Assembly: GCA_030645495.1 (NCBI GenBank)
Contig: JAUSLV010000002.1
Location: 186,001-250,000, forward strand
Length of the DNA stretch: 64,000 bases
Reading direction: 5' to 3'
Source of the DNA: Actinomycetota bacterium
Lineage (GTDB): Bacteria > Actinomycetota > Acidimicrobiia > Acidimicrobiales > Ilumatobacteraceae
A program made the translations under genes and the position numbers. The notes beneath the pieces are model-generated. The model did no database searches, was not told the origin of the DNA, and saw nothing but the letters and a program-made list of their open reading frames with translations. Shown here piece after piece: positions 7,903 through 16,815 of this stretch. Position 1 is the first letter of the stretch. Each line of letters starts with the position of its first letter.

Positions 7903-9153
7903 TCAGGCGGGGCAGAGTTCGGGCTGCTGCGGAACGGCGACCCCGTCGACCGCCGCGCGCCAATGCTGCGACCGCCACGTGAGCAGTGCGAACCCCACCA
8001 GGATCAACACCGAGCCGGCGAGGAACGCGAGGTGCAGGTTGCTGGCGTCGCCGATCGAGCCGATGAACATCAGGCCGCAGCCGTAGGCCACACCCATGCT
8101 GGCCTGCATGATCGACATCACCCGCCCGCGGCTGGCGTGCGGTGCATCGCGCTGCACGATCGACGAGGCCGAGATGAACAGACCACTCGACGCAGCACCC
8201 AACATCGTGGAGGCGGCCACCACCCAGGCCATGTTGGGTGCGAGCGCATAGACGGCCAGCGAACCGGCCAACAGCACCACCATCCGGCCCACGAGCAGCG
8301 AGCGCAGATGACGGGTGGCCAGCACCGTGATGCCCACGCCACCCACGATCGCCCCGATGCCCTGCGCCGACGCCACCATGCCGGCGGCACCCGTGCCACC
8401 GCCGTACTCGGCGCGCACGTAGATCGGGATCAACCCCATGAACGGCACCACCGTGAGGTTGAACAGCACCAGCAGCACCACCCCGTGGTAGCAGCCCGGC
8501 GTGGAGCGCAGCGACTGCCAGCCGCCGCGCAACCGTTGCAGCACCGATCCGTCGGAGGCGTGCGGCAGGAACGGCCGGCGCACCAGCAGCACCGCGAACG
8601 CCATCACCACGAATGTGATCGCGTTGAACCCCACCGTCCACGCCGGCCCCACCGCGAGGGCCAGCAGCGTGCCCAGCAGCGGGCCGATCACGCGCCCGCT
8701 GTTCCACGAGTACACGCCCAGCGACACCATCGCCATCAGTTCCTCGGGCGGCACGAGGTCGGGCAGCATCGCCGCGTAGCTCGGTTGGCCGGTGGCCCCC
8801 GCCGCGCTGGCGAGCAGGATCAGCACCGTCAGCACTCCAGGACTGCGCACGCCGGCGCCCAGCGCCACGGCCAGCACGCAGGTCACCAACGCCTGCAGCA
8901 TCAGGAACGTGGCGAACACCTTGCGCCGGTCGTAGCGGTCGGCCAGCAGCCCGCCCACGGGCGAGGCGATGCCCTGCGGCATGAACGTGGCCAGCGCCAC
9001 CAAGCCGGTCTGCACGGCCGACCCGGTGTGGGCCGCCACCAGGCTGCCCACCACGATCAGCTGCACCCAGGTGCCGATGTCGGACACCATCGCCGAACCC
9101 CACAGCAGGCGCACCGCACGGTGGCGCAGGGGGACGAACGGGTGGTTGCTCAC
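7903..9153 (-). CDS. MFS transporter (EntS/MFS_3-like)
   Basis: 416-residue membrane transporter with about 12 hydrophobic segments. The MFS signature between helices 2 and 3 is visible (GGLLADRYDRRKVF), and the N-terminus RHRAVRLLWGSAMVSDIGTWVQ is typical of the EntS-like MFS_3 group, which exports siderophores or drugs. The GTG start has a TAGCCT hexamer on its own strand 9 bases upstream (9163-9168), consistent with leaderless transcription. It converges on tnaA with the inverted-repeat element between them. The substrate cannot be predicted. Confidence 0.85.
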   Translation of the reverse strand: MSNHPFVPLRHRAVRLLWGSAMVSDIGTWVQLIVVGSLVAAHTGSAVQTGLVALATFMPQGIASPVGGLLADRYDRRKVFATFLMLQALVTCVLAVALGAGVRSPGVLTVLILLASAAGATGQPSYAAMLPDLVPPEELMAMVSLGVYSWNSGRVIGPLLGTLLALAVGPAWTVGFNAITFVVMAFAVLLVRRPFLPHASDGSVLQRLRGGWQSLRSTPGCYHGVVLLVLFNLTVVPFMGLIPIYVRAEYGGGTGAAGMVASAQGIGAIVGGVGITVLATRHLRSLLVGRMVVLLAGSLAVYALAPNMAWVVAASTMLGAASSGLFISASSIVQRDAPHASRGRVMSIMQASMGVAYGCGLMFIGSIGDASNLHLAFLAGSVLILVGFALLTWRSQHWRAAVDGVAVPQQPELCPA

Positions 9154-9216
9154 GACTTCACAAGGCTATCGATTGCGGCCTCGACGACCAGGGAGGATTT
9201 CGTCACACCCGCCCGT

Positions 9217-9690
9217 TCAGAGCGCGTCGGCGATGATCGCCTGCAGGTGCGGCCAGGCAGCGGCGAACCCGGCGTGCAGCGGGCGGTGCACCACCTCCTC
9301 GACCGGCACCCAGGCAACGGCGTCGGTCTCGAAGTTCACCGATGCCCCGAACATCTCGTCGACCTCCAGCACGACCGTGGTGTACACCCAGTCGGTGGCG
9401 GGCGCGAACACGTACTCACCCAGCACCAGGTGATGCGCGGGAATGTCGCCCACTTCCTCGCTGGCTTCGCGCAGGGCCGCGTCGTAGGGCGACTCGCCCT
9501 CGTCGATCGCCCCGCCGGCGCAGCTCCAGGTGCCACCCTCGTGGGCCCAGGCCGACCGCTTCTGCAGCATCACCAGCGTGGGCAGCGACGGTGGCCGCAG
9601 CACGAACACCACCCCCGCAGCACCGAACACGCCCCAGCGCACGTGCCCGTCGGAACACTGCAGGAACCCATCACCCGATCGACCAGACAT
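9217..9690 (-). CDS. Nudix hydrolase
   Basis: 157-residue Nudix protein hydrolysing a nucleoside diphosphate linked to another group. The Nudix box is complete: GGAIDEGESPYDAALREASEEVG (read in two parts, GGAIDEGES and REASEEVG), at about residues 54-76. The start ATG gives MSGRSGDGF and lies 11 bases after the stop of the P-type ATPase upstream on the same strand, so the two are probably one transcript. Substrate class (8-oxo-dGTP, ADP-ribose, NADH) cannot be told from the sequence. Confidence 0.85.
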   Translation of the reverse strand: MSGRSGDGFLQCSDGHVRWGVFGAAGVVFVLRPPSLPTLVMLQKRSAWAHEGGTWSCAGGAIDEGESPYDAALREASEEVGDIPAHHLVLGEYVFAPATDWVYTTVVLEVDEMFGASVNFETDAVAWVPVEEVVHRPLHAGFAAAWPHLQAIIADAL

Positions 9691-9701
9691 GAACGGCGAC
9701 G

Positions 9702-12263
9702 TTACGCCGACAGCAGCCCCTTCGCACGCGCCGGCGGGCGCGCACCACGCTTCAGCGGCTCGGCCCACAGCGTGGCGGCGGCGGCGACACCCACCACCAC
9801 GGCCCAGCCCCACAGCGGGAACGACTGGAACTGCAGCAGACGGGCCACCGGGCCGACCTGCGCGACACCGATCGTCACCACCACGATGAGCGCGAGCACC
9901 CACCACAGGGTGCGGGTGAACGGTCGGCCGCTACGCCACAGCGGTCGGTCGGGCGAGCGCATGCACAACAGCAAGAACGGCTGGCTGGCCAACAGCGTGC
10001 AGAACGCCAGCGCTCGCGCCTGGCCCACCGGCCAGTCGGCGGCGAGGGCCACCAGGTACTCGGCGATGATCGCCACCGCCAGCACGCCACCGACGGCGTA
10101 CGGTCGCCACATCGCGCGCAGCCGCAGCGCATCGCCCACCGGCCGCGGCGGGCGGCGCATCACGTCGTCGTCGGCCGGGTCGGCCTGGAACACCAGCGAC
10201 ACCACCGGGTGCAACAGCAGTTCCAACACCACCAGGTGCACCGGCAGCAGCCACAAGGGCTCGCCGAGCAACGGCATCACCAAGGCGCCGAATAACAACG
10301 GCGGGTGGAACGCGATCAAGTAGGCGAACGCCCGAGTGAGGTTGTCGAAGATCCGTCGCCCGTCGCGCACCGCGCCGACGATCGTGGCGAAGTTGTCGTC
10401 CATCAGCACCAGCGACGCCGCCTCGCGGGCCACCGTCGTGCCCCGCTCGCCCATCGCCACACCGATGTCGGCCTCACGCAACGCCGGTGCGTCGTTGATG
10501 CCGTCGCCGGTCATCGCCACCACCTCGCCTTGTGCGCGCAACGCGCCCACCAACAGGTGCTTCTGCTCGGGTCGTGTGCGCGCGAACACGTTCGCGTGGG
10601 CCACCAGGTGGGCGAGTTGCGCCGCATCGGCGCCATCGAGGTCGTCGCCGGTCGCGATCAGGTCGGCGCCATCCGCTTCGTGCGGCAGGTCGAGCCCCTC
10701 GGCCACCGCGTGCGCAGTAGCGGGATGATCGCCGGTGACCATGATCACGCGCACACCGGCGGCGCGGCACTCGGCCAGCGCCTCGGCCACACCGTCGCGG
10801 ATCGGGTCGCTGAACGCCACCAGACCGAGCAACTGCAAGCCGGCCTCGTCGGTGGCCCGTTCAACAGCCGGTTGCCCGGCGTCACGACCGGCGACCGCGA
10901 TCACGCGCATGCCATCGGCCGCGAACCCGGCGTTCCCCGCGGTCGCCGACGCATGGTGCCCATCCACGTCGGCGACATGCCGCAGCAGACCTTCCAGCGA
11001 ACCCTTCGCCGCAACGCGACACGTGCCGTCCGCCATCCGCCAGACGTGAGTGAGGTATTTGTCGGCCTGCTCGAACGGCCAGTCGGTGACCAGCTGCGCG
11101 CGGTGCAGCGCTGCGACGTCGATCCCGTGCTCGCTGGCGTAGTGCACGATCGCCACGTCGAGCGGGTCGAAGGGGTCGGGCTCGCAGGCCAGCACGGCCG
11201 CTTCCAGCAGCGCGCGCTCGTCGCCACCCACGGGCTCGCTCGCGACCTCATGCGCGCCAGGCCGACCGCCGCTCGGCGTCCACACTGCGGCCACGTCCAT
11301 CCGCCCGTGCGTCAGCGTGCCGGTCTTGTCGGTGCAGATCACGGTGGTGGACCCGAGTGTCTCCACCGACGGCAGGCGACGTACGAGGGCCTTGTGCTGC
11401 GCCAGCCGCCATGCCCCCAGCGCCAGGTACAGCGTGTACACCATCGAGAATTCCTCGGGGATCGCGGCAATCGCCAGGCTGACACCGGCGATCACGGCAT
11501 GGCCCCAGCCGTCGCCGTGCAGCAGTTCCGCCGCCATCGCTGCGGCGCAGAACACCACCGCCACGGCGGCGAGCGAACGCACCAGCGTGGCCAGACCGCG
11601 CTGCAGCGGGGTGGGCGGTTGCTTCACCGCCGCCACCAAGGCACCGATCCGGCCATAGCGGGTGGCCGCGCCCGTCACCGTGATCTCCACCAGCGCGCGG
11701 CCCGACAACACCGTCGTGCCCGCCCACACCCCACGCTCATGGGGGTCGGCGGCGGCGGGGTCCTTGGCGACAGGCAGCGACTCGCCCGTCAGCGTGGCTT
11801 CGTCCACCAGCAGCTGCGTCAGCTCCACCACCTGCCCGTCGGCCGGTACGACGTCGCCCTCCTGCAGCCAGACCGCATCACCCACCACCAACTCCTCGGT
11901 CGGCACCGCCTGCTCGACCCCGTTGCGCAGCGCTCGCGCAGTGGGTGCCGTCATCTTGCGCAACTGTTCGAGAGTGCGCTCTGCGCGCGACTCGAGCAGC
12001 CACCCCACGCCGGCGATCGGTACCAACGCCGCCAGGGCGACGATCGCATCGGTGGTCTCACCGAGCGCGAGGTACGTGGGCGCCGCGATCAGCAGCAACG
12101 CCACCATCGGATCGGCGAGCGGACCCAACAGCCGCTTGAGCCGCCGCGAACGGGCTTCGGGGATCACACGGTTCGGGCCGTCACGCTCGAGCAGGGCACG
12201 CGCCTCCACCGACGTGAGCCCGCCCGAGCGGGCAAGGGTGGGGCTGGAGCCCTTTGACGACAT
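9702..12263 (-). CDS. Cation-transporting P-type ATPase
   Basis: 853-residue HAD-type P-ATPase pumping cations at the expense of ATP. Seen in order: cation ATPase N-terminal segment (LTSVEARALLERDGPN), actuator TGES, transmembrane AIPEEFS, phosphorylation site DKTGTLT, hinge MTGDGINDAPAL and a C-terminal membrane block. The PEEF motif in place of the PEGL of classical calcium pumps places it in the bacterial PEEFP-type group related to calcium and CtpE-like pumps. There is no N-terminal heavy-metal domain or CPC motif, so copper, zinc or cadmium transport is unlikely. It probably shares an mRNA with the Nudix gene. Confidence 0.88.
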   Translation of the reverse strand: MSSKGSSPTLARSGGLTSVEARALLERDGPNRVIPEARSRRLKRLLGPLADPMVALLLIAAPTYLALGETTDAIVALAALVPIAGVGWLLESRAERTLEQLRKMTAPTARALRNGVEQAVPTEELVVGDAVWLQEGDVVPADGQVVELTQLLVDEATLTGESLPVAKDPAAADPHERGVWAGTTVLSGRALVEITVTGAATRYGRIGALVAAVKQPPTPLQRGLATLVRSLAAVAVVFCAAAMAAELLHGDGWGHAVIAGVSLAIAAIPEEFSMVYTLYLALGAWRLAQHKALVRRLPSVETLGSTTVICTDKTGTLTHGRMDVAAVWTPSGGRPGAHEVASEPVGGDERALLEAAVLACEPDPFDPLDVAIVHYASEHGIDVAALHRAQLVTDWPFEQADKYLTHVWRMADGTCRVAAKGSLEGLLRHVADVDGHHASATAGNAGFAADGMRVIAVAGRDAGQPAVERATDEAGLQLLGLVAFSDPIRDGVAEALAECRAAGVRVIMVTGDHPATAHAVAEGLDLPHEADGADLIATGDDLDGADAAQLAHLVAHANVFARTRPEQKHLLVGALRAQGEVVAMTGDGINDAPALREADIGVAMGERGTTVAREAASLVLMDDNFATIVGAVRDGRRIFDNLTRAFAYLIAFHPPLLFGALVMPLLGEPLWLLPVHLVVLELLLHPVVSLVFQADPADDDVMRRPPRPVGDALRLRAMWRPYAVGGVLAVAIIAEYLVALAADWPVGQARALAFCTLLASQPFLLLCMRSPDRPLWRSGRPFTRTLWWVLALIVVVTIGVAQVGPVARLLQFQSFPLWGWAVVVGVAAAATLWAEPLKRGARPPARAKGLLSA

Positions 12264-12403
12264 ACGGCGAACCCTTCACGATCGGCGTGTACTGCCATGG
12301 TCACGCCGAAGGGCCGCCACCACAACCGGCGGAGGTCCCGAACGCACGGTCACCCGGCAGGCTCATCCGGAATGCGCGGCCGTTCGCGAGCGTTGCAGCC
12401 CCC

Positions 12404-12832
12404 ATGCCCAGTGACTTCGCCCTCAAGACCATGAACCGCGTCCACCGCACCCTGCTGGCGATGAGCTTCGGCAAGATCGGCTGGTCGGCCAGCGACATGC
12501 CCGTGCTCGAACTGCACACGATCGGGCGCACCAGCGGGCAGCGCCGCTCGGTGATGCTCACGTCGCCGGTACAAGACGGCGACTCGCTGATCATCGTCGC
12601 CTCACGCGGTGGCGACGACCACCATCCGGCCTGGTTCCTCAACCTGCAGGCCAACCCCGATGTGCACGTGACGATTCGCGGTCGAACCACCTCGATGCAC
12701 GCCCGCATCGCCGAAGGCGACGAGCGCGCCGCCCTGTGGCAACGAGTGATCACCGACCACACGCGCTACGCGGGCTATCAGAGCAAGACCGAACGCAAGA
12801 TCCCGCTGGTCGTGCTCACCCCGAACGGCTGA
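12404..12832 (+). CDS. F420-dependent nitroreductase/quinone reductase family protein (DUF385)
   Basis: 142-residue split-barrel protein of the deazaflavin (F420H2)-dependent nitroreductase family (Ddn-like). The diagnostic segment LHTIGRTSGQRRSVML is present, followed by GGDDHHPAWFLNLQANPDVHV, which fits the F420-binding fold. The ATG at 12404 gives the usual short N-terminus (MPSDFALKTMNRVHR). The role in the family is reduction of quinones or nitro compounds; the substrate here is unknown. It implies that the organism makes F420, as many actinobacteria do. Confidence 0.85.
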   Translation: MPSDFALKTMNRVHRTLLAMSFGKIGWSASDMPVLELHTIGRTSGQRRSVMLTSPVQDGDSLIIVASRGGDDHHPAWFLNLQANPDVHVTIRGRTTSMHARIAEGDERAALWQRVITDHTRYAGYQSKTERKIPLVVLTPNG

Positions 12833-12945
12833 TCGCGCCAGGCACCCCGCAGCCCCAGCCTTACGGGACGACCGACCGAGATCGTTCGGGATACCCTCGC
12901 GGTGGGCCACTGGGTCCGATCGATATCCGCGTGTGGAGAGCCTCA

Positions 12946-13878
12946 ATGGGACTGTTCAGCAAGAAGCCCAACCCTGTCGACACCGAGTCCGCCGCCGCTG
13001 TCGGCACCCCCGGCCGACGCGACAAACCCACCAAGCCCGGCAAGCCGGCACCGCAGCCTGCGGCCGCACGCGCACCACGCAAGGTCGACCCCGCCGACTT
13101 CTTCGCGTTGCGCGGCGAACTCGCCGACCTCAAGGCTCGGCTCGAGGCCAGTGAACAGGCGAAGTCGATCGTCGAAGCCCGCTTGGCGGCCCTCGACGCC
13201 ACCACCACGGCCATCGCCGCCAACCGCCTCGGCGGCGACGATGTGCGCGCCCGCATCAACGAGCTGGAAGGGCAGCTGCACGGCGTGGTCGCCACTGCCA
13301 ACGCCGCCGCCAGCGCCGCCGAGATGGCCGCCACCAAGGCCGCCACAGTCAGCGCGGCGGCCTCGGCGCTGCAGCAGCACGTGGCCACCGACCCGGCGCT
13401 GCTGGCGCGCGTGGAGGCGCTCGCCGCGCGCGTCGAGGCGATTCCCACCGCGGCGCCGGTGGCGCCGGCGCCGCTGGCACCAACGGTCGACGACCAGCTG
13501 CTGCAGCGGGTGAACGACCTCGCCGCCAAGGTGCAGGCCGCCGACGGCCTGGCCGCCCAGATCGCCCAGCTGGCCGAGCGCATCGCCGCCAACGACACCA
13601 CCACCCGCCAGGCCGTCGAGCAGGTCAACACGCTCGAGCAGCGGCTGGCGGCGGTCAGCACCGAGCTGGCCAACCAGGTCAGCGAGCTGGGCTCCGACAT
13701 CGACGGCCTCGCCGCCCACAAGGGCGAGCTGGCGACGGGCGAGGTCGGCGACGAGCTGATCGATGCGCTGAAGTCGGCGCAGGTGAAGCTGGCCGCCGAA
13801 CAGGCCCGCTACGAGATCACGTTCCGCAACGACCTGGCGGCCCTGGCCGAGCAGGTTCGTCGCGGGCTGCACGGCTGA
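12946..13878 (+). CDS. Alanine-rich coiled-coil protein
   Basis: 310-residue cytoplasmic protein with no recognised domain. It starts MGLFSKKPNP, then has a Pro/Lys-rich linker (to about residue 45), then long heptad-like Ala/Leu/Glu stretches interrupted by a Pro/Ala linker (about 165-180), ending QVRRGLHG. Such proteins are often scaffolds or partners of membrane complexes. It converges with the UPF0182 gene, with a shared terminator hairpin between them. Confidence 0.7.
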   Translation: MGLFSKKPNPVDTESAAAVGTPGRRDKPTKPGKPAPQPAAARAPRKVDPADFFALRGELADLKARLEASEQAKSIVEARLAALDATTTAIAANRLGGDDVRARINELEGQLHGVVATANAAASAAEMAATKAATVSAAASALQQHVATDPALLARVEALAARVEAIPTAAPVAPAPLAPTVDDQLLQRVNDLAAKVQAADGLAAQIAQLAERIAANDTTTRQAVEQVNTLEQRLAAVSTELANQVSELGSDIDGLAAHKGELATGEVGDELIDALKSAQVKLAAEQARYEITFRNDLAALAEQVRRGLHG

Positions 13879-13880
13879 GC

Positions 13881-13901
13881 GCCGGCCGCGCAGCGGCCGG
13901 C
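13881..13901. terminator. Bidirectional terminator hairpin between convergent genes
   Basis: GCCGGCCGC (13881-13889) and GCGGCCGGC (13893-13901) form a perfect 9-bp stem with a 3-base loop, two bases after the coiled-coil stop codon and 15 bases before the stop of the opposing UPF0182 gene. No T tract follows on either side. Confidence 0.55.
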
Positions 13902-13916
13902 ACCCATCACCCGCTG

Positions 13917-16757
13917 TTACTCCTCGAGCAGGTCGATCGCCCGCTGCACCAACGCTCGCGCTTGTTCGATCTTGTCCTGATAGGCACCCAGGTCGCCGGC
14001 CTTCAGCGAGGTCTCGGCCTCGGTGAACAGCTCGTCGGCCTGGGCCAACAACTCGGCGGCCGTGGCGTCGGTGCCCGGGTCGGTGCCGGGATCGGTGCCG
14101 GGGTCGGTGCCCGGGTCGGTGCCCGAGCCGCTGGCCACGTCGCCGATCTTGCCCTTGAAGCCGGGGAACAGCTGCACGAGGGCGCCGGCGAACGAATCGG
14201 CCATGGCCACCTTGCCCTTGTAGTTCACCACCATCTTGTTGATCAGCGGCAGGCCCGACGACTTGGATTCCACGTACAGCGGGCGGAACCACAGCACGCC
14301 ATCGGCCAAGGGCAACATCTGCAGGTCGCCCCACTCGACGGTGCTGCCCTGCTGGTTGTTGATGGTGATGTAGTTCGAGACATCAGGATTCGACACCATC
14401 GCCGCGCCCACGATGTAGGGGCCGTCGTCGTCGGCGCCGTCGGGTAGCACGTGGGCCACGAGCTGGCCGTAGGTGGCCGGGTCGCTACTGGCGGTCATGT
14501 AGGCCACCAGGTTCTTGTTGCGGTCGTTCGTGCTGAACGGCTGGAACGGGCGGAACAGCTGGAACGAGGCCTCATCGTCGCCGGCCGCGTGGAACATCGT
14601 GTAGTACGGCTCGAAACGCTGCGAGCTGCTGTCGGCGGCGAACTGGGTGCTGCCGGCATCGGCCGCCACGGTGTCGGTGGTGACGTTGCCATCGGCATCG
14701 GTGGTGGAGCTGGGGTTCTGCTCGGGGGCGGCCAGCGCCACCGACCAGGCGCCCTTGCGGTCGAAGAAGTCGGCAGAGTCGAGGCGGTACTTCGAGTACG
14801 CCGCGGTCTGGATGCGGAACAGCTCTTCGGGATAGCGCAGGTGCGCCCGCAACTCGGCCGGCATTTTGTCGAACGAGGTGAACAGGTCGGGGAAGGCCGA
14901 CTGCCACACTTGCAGCACCGGATCGGCGGCATCGATGGCGTACAGCACGATCGAGCCGTCGTAGGCGTCGACCACGGCCTTCACGCTGTTGCGCACGTAG
15001 TTGAAGTTGTGGTCGAGGCCGCTGCCCGAGTCGAGCTGCTTGAGGTCGGCGTTCTCGCCGTAGGGGTAACGGTTGCTGGTGGTGTAGCCGTCGATCACCC
15101 ACAGCACGCGACCGTCGACCGCCACCGGGTACGGATCGCCGTCGAGCGACAGGAAGGGAGCGATCTTCGCCACGCGGTCGGTGACGTTGCGCACCGACAC
15201 CAACCGTGACCCCTCGTCGATCGCGCTGCTGCCGACGAGGTTGTAGTCGAACTCGTCGAGCGCGAAGGCCAAGCGACGGAACAGGCTGTCGAGCTTGACG
15301 CCACCGCCACCCTCGTAGGGCGCAACCTCTTGGCCCTCGCACGCCGTTTCGCTGACCGTCGAGTTGAGGATCGCGTAGCCCGACATGGCGGTACCGAAGT
15401 ACAGCTCGGGTCGATCGACCTGGGCGATCGTGTCGTCGTAGGCCGGTTTGCGGCTGGCGTCGATCTGGCCCGCGGGCGAGATGATCAGGCCGCAGCCGTG
15501 GGTGTTGATCAGGTGCGTGCCCTGCCACGACTTGTTGCCCACGTTGCTGAGGTCGAGCTCGCGAGCACCGACGATCACCTGTCGCTCGACCCCGTCGATG
15601 ACGTAGCGGTCGGGGTCGACATCGGTGACCTGTGTGCCTGGGCGCGGCTCGTCGGTCTGGAACCGAATTCGCATCTGCTCGGTGGGCTTGATCAGCCGGA
15701 TGTCTTGCAAGGCCGGCACGTTCGAGTCGAGATCGGTGCGCGCCAGGTCGTTGAACGCCACATCCTGCACCGTCACGTTGTCGATGCCCAGCGCATGACG
15801 CGTGGCCTCGATGTTGTAGGCGATGTACTTGGCTTCCTTGTCCTTCTGGTTCGGGTTCACCACCAGTGCCTGGATCGCGCTGGGGTAGATCACACCACCC
15901 ACGATCGCCACCACGGCCCACAGCGCCGAGGCGACGACCGCCGGCCGCCACCGATCGGTCTTCAGCGTGCTGAGGAACAACGCGGCGGTGAGCAAGGCGA
16001 TGAGCGCCAGCAACAACACGGCGGGCAGCTGGGCGTTGTCGATGGCGAACGTGATGCCGCGCACCGCGCCGCGGCTGGCGGTGGTGAGCTCGTAGCGGGT
16101 GACCCAATAGTCGCCGGCCTTGAGGATGGCCAGCAACGCCAGCAGCACGGCTACGTGGGCCTTGGTGGCGGTACGCACCTTCGGGCGGCTGTTGGCGAAG
16201 ACGATGCCACCCGAGAGCACATGCGTGGCCACCACGAGCACGGTGATGAGCAGCGTGGCGATGTACAGCCAGTCGAGCACGAACGTCACGAACGGCAGCT
16301 TGAACATGTAGAAACCGACGTCGTTACCGAAGTGCGGATCGTTGATGCCGAACGACTTGCTGTTGCGGAACATCAGCCAGTCCTGCCAGCGCTCGGTGGA
16401 GGGCAGCGCCACCAGCAGGCCGAGCACGATCATGACGGCGAAACGGAACAGCCGCAGGCGGCGGCCGAAGAAGTCGTGGAACCGCTCCACGACCGGGTGC
16501 ACATTGGCCGAGAACGTCGCCGGTGCAAGGCGGTCGGCGATGATCAGGTTCAGCACACCGAGCACGATGAACGTGCCCGCGAACCCGGCGAACAGTGTGG
16601 CCTTGGCCCCCAGCACGCCCCAGAACACGTCGGTGCGCCCCACGGACTGGTGCCACAGGTAGTCGACGTAGAACGACGCCAGGAAGCGCGCCGAAAACAG
16701 GCCGACGATGATCACCACCGCGGCCACGATCAGGATGACGCGACCACGGTCGCTCAT
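13917..16757 (-). CDS. UPF0182 family large membrane protein
   Basis: 946-residue member of UPF0182 (like mycobacterial Rv3193c). The N-terminal third has about seven membrane helices, starting RVILIVAAVVIIVGLF after the ATG chosen at 16757; the rest is a large soluble, probably external, domain containing PTEQMRIRFQTDEPRPG and GTHLINTHGCG. The C-terminus carries a repeated GTDP linker (five units, encoded by 14081-14125) and a short helical tail. The function is not established; the neighbourhood with the PDZ/Lon protease is conserved in actinobacteria. A longer N-terminus to 16856 is possible but would add a non-membrane basic stretch. Confidence 0.88.
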   Translation of the reverse strand: MSDRGRVILIVAAVVIIVGLFSARFLASFYVDYLWHQSVGRTDVFWGVLGAKATLFAGFAGTFIVLGVLNLIIADRLAPATFSANVHPVVERFHDFFGRRLRLFRFAVMIVLGLLVALPSTERWQDWLMFRNSKSFGINDPHFGNDVGFYMFKLPFVTFVLDWLYIATLLITVLVVATHVLSGGIVFANSRPKVRTATKAHVAVLLALLAILKAGDYWVTRYELTTASRGAVRGITFAIDNAQLPAVLLLALIALLTAALFLSTLKTDRWRPAVVASALWAVVAIVGGVIYPSAIQALVVNPNQKDKEAKYIAYNIEATRHALGIDNVTVQDVAFNDLARTDLDSNVPALQDIRLIKPTEQMRIRFQTDEPRPGTQVTDVDPDRYVIDGVERQVIVGARELDLSNVGNKSWQGTHLINTHGCGLIISPAGQIDASRKPAYDDTIAQVDRPELYFGTAMSGYAILNSTVSETACEGQEVAPYEGGGGVKLDSLFRRLAFALDEFDYNLVGSSAIDEGSRLVSVRNVTDRVAKIAPFLSLDGDPYPVAVDGRVLWVIDGYTTSNRYPYGENADLKQLDSGSGLDHNFNYVRNSVKAVVDAYDGSIVLYAIDAADPVLQVWQSAFPDLFTSFDKMPAELRAHLRYPEELFRIQTAAYSKYRLDSADFFDRKGAWSVALAAPEQNPSSTTDADGNVTTDTVAADAGSTQFAADSSSQRFEPYYTMFHAAGDDEASFQLFRPFQPFSTNDRNKNLVAYMTASSDPATYGQLVAHVLPDGADDDGPYIVGAAMVSNPDVSNYITINNQQGSTVEWGDLQMLPLADGVLWFRPLYVESKSSGLPLINKMVVNYKGKVAMADSFAGALVQLFPGFKGKIGDVASGSGTDPGTDPGTDPGTDPGTDATAAELLAQADELFTEAETSLKAGDLGAYQDKIEQARALVQRAIDLLEE

Positions 16758-16815
16758 GCGACGACGCGGTGGCGTCGAACGGGGGAGGTCGGCAGGATTC
16801 CGCACGCGGCGAAGG

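Noticed and set aside
7666-10323. 885-codon plus-strand frame over the inverted repeat, MFS and Nudix genes
   Set aside because: It runs antisense to two recognised genes and through non-coding repeat DNA. Its composition is His/Arg/Gln-rich without motifs.
10305-12257. 650-codon plus-strand frame opposite the P-type ATPase
   Set aside because: The minus strand has complete P-ATPase motifs. The opposite frame is rich in Arg/His/Gln and has no domain.
14081-14125. Short regular repeats considered as a CRISPR array or VNTR
   Set aside because: They are in-frame GTDP codons within the UPF0182 C-terminus, with no spacers. No CRISPR-like repeat-spacer array was seen anywhere in the window.
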